From positions 1-64,000 of the forward strand of contig NZ_LQPM01000019.1 of assembly GCF_002101815.1 (NCBI RefSeq): a stretch of DNA of 64,000 bases. The letters are read 5' to 3'. Below, one piece after another: positions 61,539 to 64,000 of the stretch. A program made the position numbers and the translations under genes. The notes under the pieces are model-generated. The model saw only the letters and a program-made list of their open reading frames with translations. It did not search any database and was not told the origin of the DNA. This DNA comes from Mycobacterium paraense. GTDB lineage: Bacteria; Actinomycetota; Actinomycetes; Mycobacteriales; Mycobacteriaceae. How positions within the stretch are numbered: the first letter of the stretch is position 1; each line of letters starts with the position of its first letter.

Positions 61539-62303
61539 TTGAGCGCAGTAGCTGAGTCCCCGAGTTCGCTCGCCGTGGCGACGCGAACGGACGAGTCGGT
61601 CGTCATCCTCACGGTCGAGGGTCAGCTCGACGCCAGCAGTTCCCCGGCGCTTCGCGACATGATCATGAAGACCACCCTCGACCAGCCGTCCGCGGTCATC
61701 GTCAACGTCTCCAAACTTCACGTGCCCGCGGAATCGACGTGGTCGAGCTTCATCGGGGTGCGCTGGCAGGTTCATACCCGGCCCGACGTCCCGATCGTGC
61801 TGGTCTGCGCCGATCGCGCCGCCCGCGAGGCGATCACGCGCAGCGGCGTGGCCCGCTTCATGCCGGTGTACGCGAACGAGAAGGGGGCGATGAAGGCGCT
61901 CGGCCGGCTCACCAGCCGCACCGTGCAGCACGCCGACGCCGAGTTGCCCGCCAACCTGACCAGCCTGCGCGAGTCGCGCCGGCTGGTCCGCGAGTGGCTC
62001 ACCGCCTGGTCGCAATCCGCGCTCATCCCGGTGGCGTTGGTGGTGGTCAACGTGTTCGTCGAGAACGTGCTGGAACACACCGGAAGCGTGCCGATGATGC
62101 GGGTCGAGACCGACGGCACGACCGCGACCATCGCGGTCTCCGACGCCAGCAGCACGCCCGCGCTGCGACTGCCGTCGCCGGACAAGGGCATCGACGTCTC
62201 CGGGCTGGCTATCGTCGACGCGCTGTCGCGCGCCTGGGGCAGCACCCCCACCTCGTCGGGCAAGACGGTGTGGGCCGTCATCGGGCCCGAGAACCAGCTC
62301 TGA
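61539..62303 (+). CDS. STAS-domain/GHKL anti-sigma-factor fusion protein
   Basis: A 254-residue protein joining an N-terminal STAS domain (about 10-110, with VILTVEGQLDASSSPALRD) to a C-terminal serine-kinase-like ATPase domain (N-box LVVVNVFVENVLEHT, then GIDVSGLAIVDALSRAWG). These are the two halves of anti-anti-sigma (SpoIIAA-like) and anti-sigma (SpoIIAB/RsbW-like) partner-switch modules in one chain. The STAS phospho-serine position reads PAESTWSSF rather than the classical DSSG. TTG at 61539 is placed at correct distance from AAAGGGG; the GTG at 61530 overlaps it. Rv0941c homologue. The target sigma factor is unknown. Confidence 0.82.
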   Translation: MSAVAESPSSLAVATRTDESVVILTVEGQLDASSSPALRDMIMKTTLDQPSAVIVNVSKLHVPAESTWSSFIGVRWQVHTRPDVPIVLVCADRAAREAITRSGVARFMPVYANEKGAMKALGRLTSRTVQHADAELPANLTSLRESRRLVREWLTAWSQSALIPVALVVVNVFVENVLEHTGSVPMMRVETDGTTATIAVSDASSTPALRLPSPDKGIDVSGLAIVDALSRAWGSTPTSSGKTVWAVIGPENQL

Positions 62304-62345
62304 CCGCCTTACGCCTTGTTCGGGAGCCCTCGCACGGGTAAAAGT

Positions 62346-62359
62346 AGAACACGTTCTAA
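62346..62359. promoter_or_regulatory. KstR operator upstream of the second LLM gene
   Basis: TAGAACACGTTCTA, identical to 43179-43192 and matching the KstR consensus, 35 bp before the GTG at 62395. Confidence 0.88.
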
Positions 62360-62394
62360 TCTGGTGTGACGGTCCCTCGAGGAAGGCAGATGAC

Positions 62395-63261
62395 GTGCGG
62401 TTCACCTACGCAGAGGCGATGACGGACTTTCGCTATTACATCCCGCTGGCCAAGGCGGCGGAGGCGGCCGGCTATCACGCCATGACGATCGCCGACAGCA
62501 TCGCCTACCCCTTCGAGTCCGATTCGAAGTATCCGTACACGCCCGACGGGAATCGGGAGTTTCTGGACGGCAAGGAGTTCATCGAAACCTTCGTGCTCAC
62601 ATCGGCATTGGGTGCGGTGACCTCGACGCTGCGGTTCAACTTCTTCGTCCTCAAGCTACCCATCCGGCCGCCGGCGCTGGTGGCCAAGCAGATCGGTTCG
62701 CTGGCCGCCATGACCGACAACCGGGTCGGATTCGGCGTGGGAACCAGTCCGTGGCCCGAAGACTACGAGCTGCTGGGCGTCCCATTTGCCAAGCGCGGCA
62801 AGCGAATGGACGAATGCATCGAAATCATCCAGGGTCTCACCACGGGTGACTACTTCGAATTCCACGGCGAGTTCTACGACATCCCCAAGACCAAGATGAC
62901 CCCGGCCCCCACCAAGCCGATCCCGATCCTGATCGGCGGGCACGCTGACGCCGCGCTGCGCCGGGCGGCGCGGTTGGACGGCTGGATGCACGGCGGGGGC
63001 GACCCGGCGGAACTCGACGGGCTGATCGCCAAGCTCAAGCGGTTCCGCGAGGAGGAGGGCAAGACCGGCCCGTTCGAGATTCACGTGATCTCGGTCGACG
63101 GCTTCACGGTCGACGGCGTCAAGCGGCTCGAGGACAAGGGCGTCACCGACGTGATCGTCGGCTTCCGCATCCCCTACATCATGGGCAAGGACACCGAGCC
63201 GCTGGACAACAAGATCCGCAACCTGGAGATGTTCGCGGAGAACGTGATCGCGAAAGTCTAG
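62395..63261 (+). CDS. LLM-class F420-dependent oxidoreductase (second KstR-controlled copy)
   Basis: A 288-residue TIM-barrel oxidoreductase of the luciferase-like family. Seen: GYHAMTIADSIAYP, LRFNFFVLKLPIRPP, and DNRVGFGVGTSPWPEDY with the typical FMN/F420 region, then PIPILIGGHADAALRRAA. Rv0940c homologue. Only distantly similar to the LLM at 43203. The KstR box places it in the cholesterol/sterol regulon. GTG start. The stop is one base before a tandem-repeat array. Confidence 0.92.
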   Translation: MRFTYAEAMTDFRYYIPLAKAAEAAGYHAMTIADSIAYPFESDSKYPYTPDGNREFLDGKEFIETFVLTSALGAVTSTLRFNFFVLKLPIRPPALVAKQIGSLAAMTDNRVGFGVGTSPWPEDYELLGVPFAKRGKRMDECIEIIQGLTTGDYFEFHGEFYDIPKTKMTPAPTKPIPILIGGHADAALRRAARLDGWMHGGGDPAELDGLIAKLKRFREEEGKTGPFEIHVISVDGFTVDGVKRLEDKGVTDVIVGFRIPYIMGKDTEPLDNKIRNLEMFAENVIAKV

Positions 63262-63262
63262 C

Positions 63263-63511
63263 CCTCACAGCGGCGGTCGCGAGCGCGGCGAAGCCGGGCG
63301 CTGGGGGTACCCCCGCGGAGCTGGGGGACGGGCGGCCGCCAAACCTCACAGCGGCGGTCGCGAGCGCGGCGAAGCCGGGCGAGACGGGCCGCCGCCAAAC
63401 CTCACAGCTGCGGTCGCGAGCGCGGCGAAGCCGGGCGAGACGGGCCGCCGCCAAACCTCACAGCGGCGGTCGCGAGCGCGGCGAAGCCGGGCGAGACGGG
63501 CCGCCGCCAAA
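63263..63511. repeat. 56-bp tandem repeat array (MIRU/VNTR-like)
   Basis: Three consecutive 56-bp units start at 63344, 63400 and 63456, differing by one base in the second. An 81-bp variant first unit at 63263 contains a 27-bp insertion carrying GGGGGTACCCCC. A fifth partial unit runs into the stop codon of the crotonase gene at 63514. Each unit holds CCTCACAGC and the GCGAGCGCGGCGAAGCC block. It occupies the whole gap between two convergent genes and can be expected to vary in copy number. Confidence 0.9.
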
Positions 63512-63513
63512 CC

Positions 63514-64000
63514 TCACAGCGGATCCCACGTGGGTGCGCGCTTCTCCATGTGCGCCCTGGCCGCCTCGGTCGGGTTGTTGGTGAATCCGGTGAGGATCTG
63601 GGTGCGGTTCTCCAGCTCGATGGCGTGGCGCAGGCTCGGCGCGTCCAGCGCCGCGTTGAGCCCAATCTTGGTCTGCCACACGCCATACGCGTTGTTCGCG
63701 GCGATCTCGCGGGCTTTGCGCAGCGCCGCCGCCATCAGCTCATCGGCCGCCACCACCTCGTGCACCAGCTTGATGCGATACGCCTCGTCCGCGTCGATGA
63801 TGCGACCGGTCAGCATCAGCTCTCGCGCGACGCCCGCGCCGACGATCTTGGGCAGCAGGTAGCTGGTGCCCATGTCCATCGACGAGAAGCCGGCCTTGAT
63901 GAACACCGATCCGAACCGGGCGTGCTCGGAAGCGACGCGGATGTCGCTGACAAGCGTGAAGGCCAACCCGCCCCCGACGGCGACGCCGTTGACCGCGGCG
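63514..64000 (-). CDS. Enoyl-CoA hydratase/isomerase-family protein, 5' part outside window
   Basis: The C-terminal 161 residues of a crotonase-fold protein, entering the window at AAVNGVAVGGGLAFTLVSD. Neither glutamate of classical hydratases is present: the first position reads GGGLAF (for GGGCEL) and the second FGSVFI (for FGQPEI). It may therefore be an isomerase, hydrolase or acyl-CoA-binding protein (as EchA6) rather than a hydratase. It ends GFTNNPTEAARAHMEKRAP, typical of one mycobacterial EchA group. Its stop codon lies in the first bases of the repeat array. The start is beyond 64000. Confidence 0.85.
   Translation of the reverse strand, partial: AAVNGVAVGGGLAFTLVSDIRVASEHARFGSVFIKAGFSSMDMGTSYLLPKIVGAGVARELMLTGRIIDADEAYRIKLVHEVVAADELMAAALRKAREIAANNAYGVWQTKIGLNAALDAPSLRHAIELENRTQILTGFTNNPTEAARAHMEKRAPTWDPL

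Noticed and set aside
63263..63511. CRISPR-like array
   Set aside because: Units are directly adjacent 56-bp tandem copies with no unique spacers, and no cas genes are present.

Overview
The window is high-GC actinobacterial DNA with PE, PPE and Esx proteins, GTG starts, a PerM/Glp/GlpR cell-division set, MprAB-PepD and KstR-type operators. It is therefore a Mycobacterium. From about 13.5 kb to the right end, gene order follows the M. tuberculosis Rv0996-to-Rv0940c segment (comparison from memory), but with cobF and a full-length Fpg-type glycosylase present. This points to a slow-growing non-tuberculous species; an M. avium-complex-like organism is plausible, but I cannot name the species.

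Left part (1-13.5 kb): accessory DNA bounded on the right by tRNA-Ala(CGC). It holds a PE-PPE-Esx cassette (minus strand), a PAS-domain protein whose upstream region is a diverged copy of the PE gene's leader, two tandemly duplicated TetR genes, an IS481-type transposase relic, a kinase/glycosyltransferase pair, a methyltransferase, an M42 aminopeptidase, a secreted DUF732 protein and a TetR-P450 pair with a paired inverted repeat upstream. About 0.4 kb from the tRNA lies a frameshifted tyrosine-recombinase C-terminus, as expected of an old tRNA-inserted island.

Central part (13.5-34 kb): the minus-strand run glpR-rimJ-glp-galU links cell division and envelope precursors. Divergent from it are 5-FTHF cyclo-ligase, a CIRCE-controlled Ruc/FmdB chaperone gene, a SAF-domain protein and mscL. 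The minus-strand block mprA-mprB-pepD-moaB2 is an envelope-stress system with two visible MprA boxes. From 24.9 to 33.4 kb a tightly coupled plus-strand operon (AtuA-like, fadE13, accD2, accA2, fadE12, echA7) resembles the acyclic-terpene/leucine catabolic modules of other bacteria.

Right part (34-64 kb): DUF1707 protein, aldo-keto reductase, VWA/AAA+ pair, purHN, perM, a 34-kDa antigen homologue, KstR-box LLM oxidoreductase genes, a thiolase-like protein, sucCD, an M23 peptidase, uvrD1, chorismate mutase, pgi, a TetR/MpaB-oxygenase pair, SDR, Fpg, cobF, an AurF-type diiron oxygenase coupled to a BVMO-like protein, a STAS/anti-sigma fusion, a second KstR-box LLM gene, a 56-bp VNTR and a truncated crotonase gene. 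The most striking unlisted signal is a 16-codon Phe/Tyr-rich leader plus terminator hairpin directly upstream of chorismate mutase, which looks like a classical attenuator.
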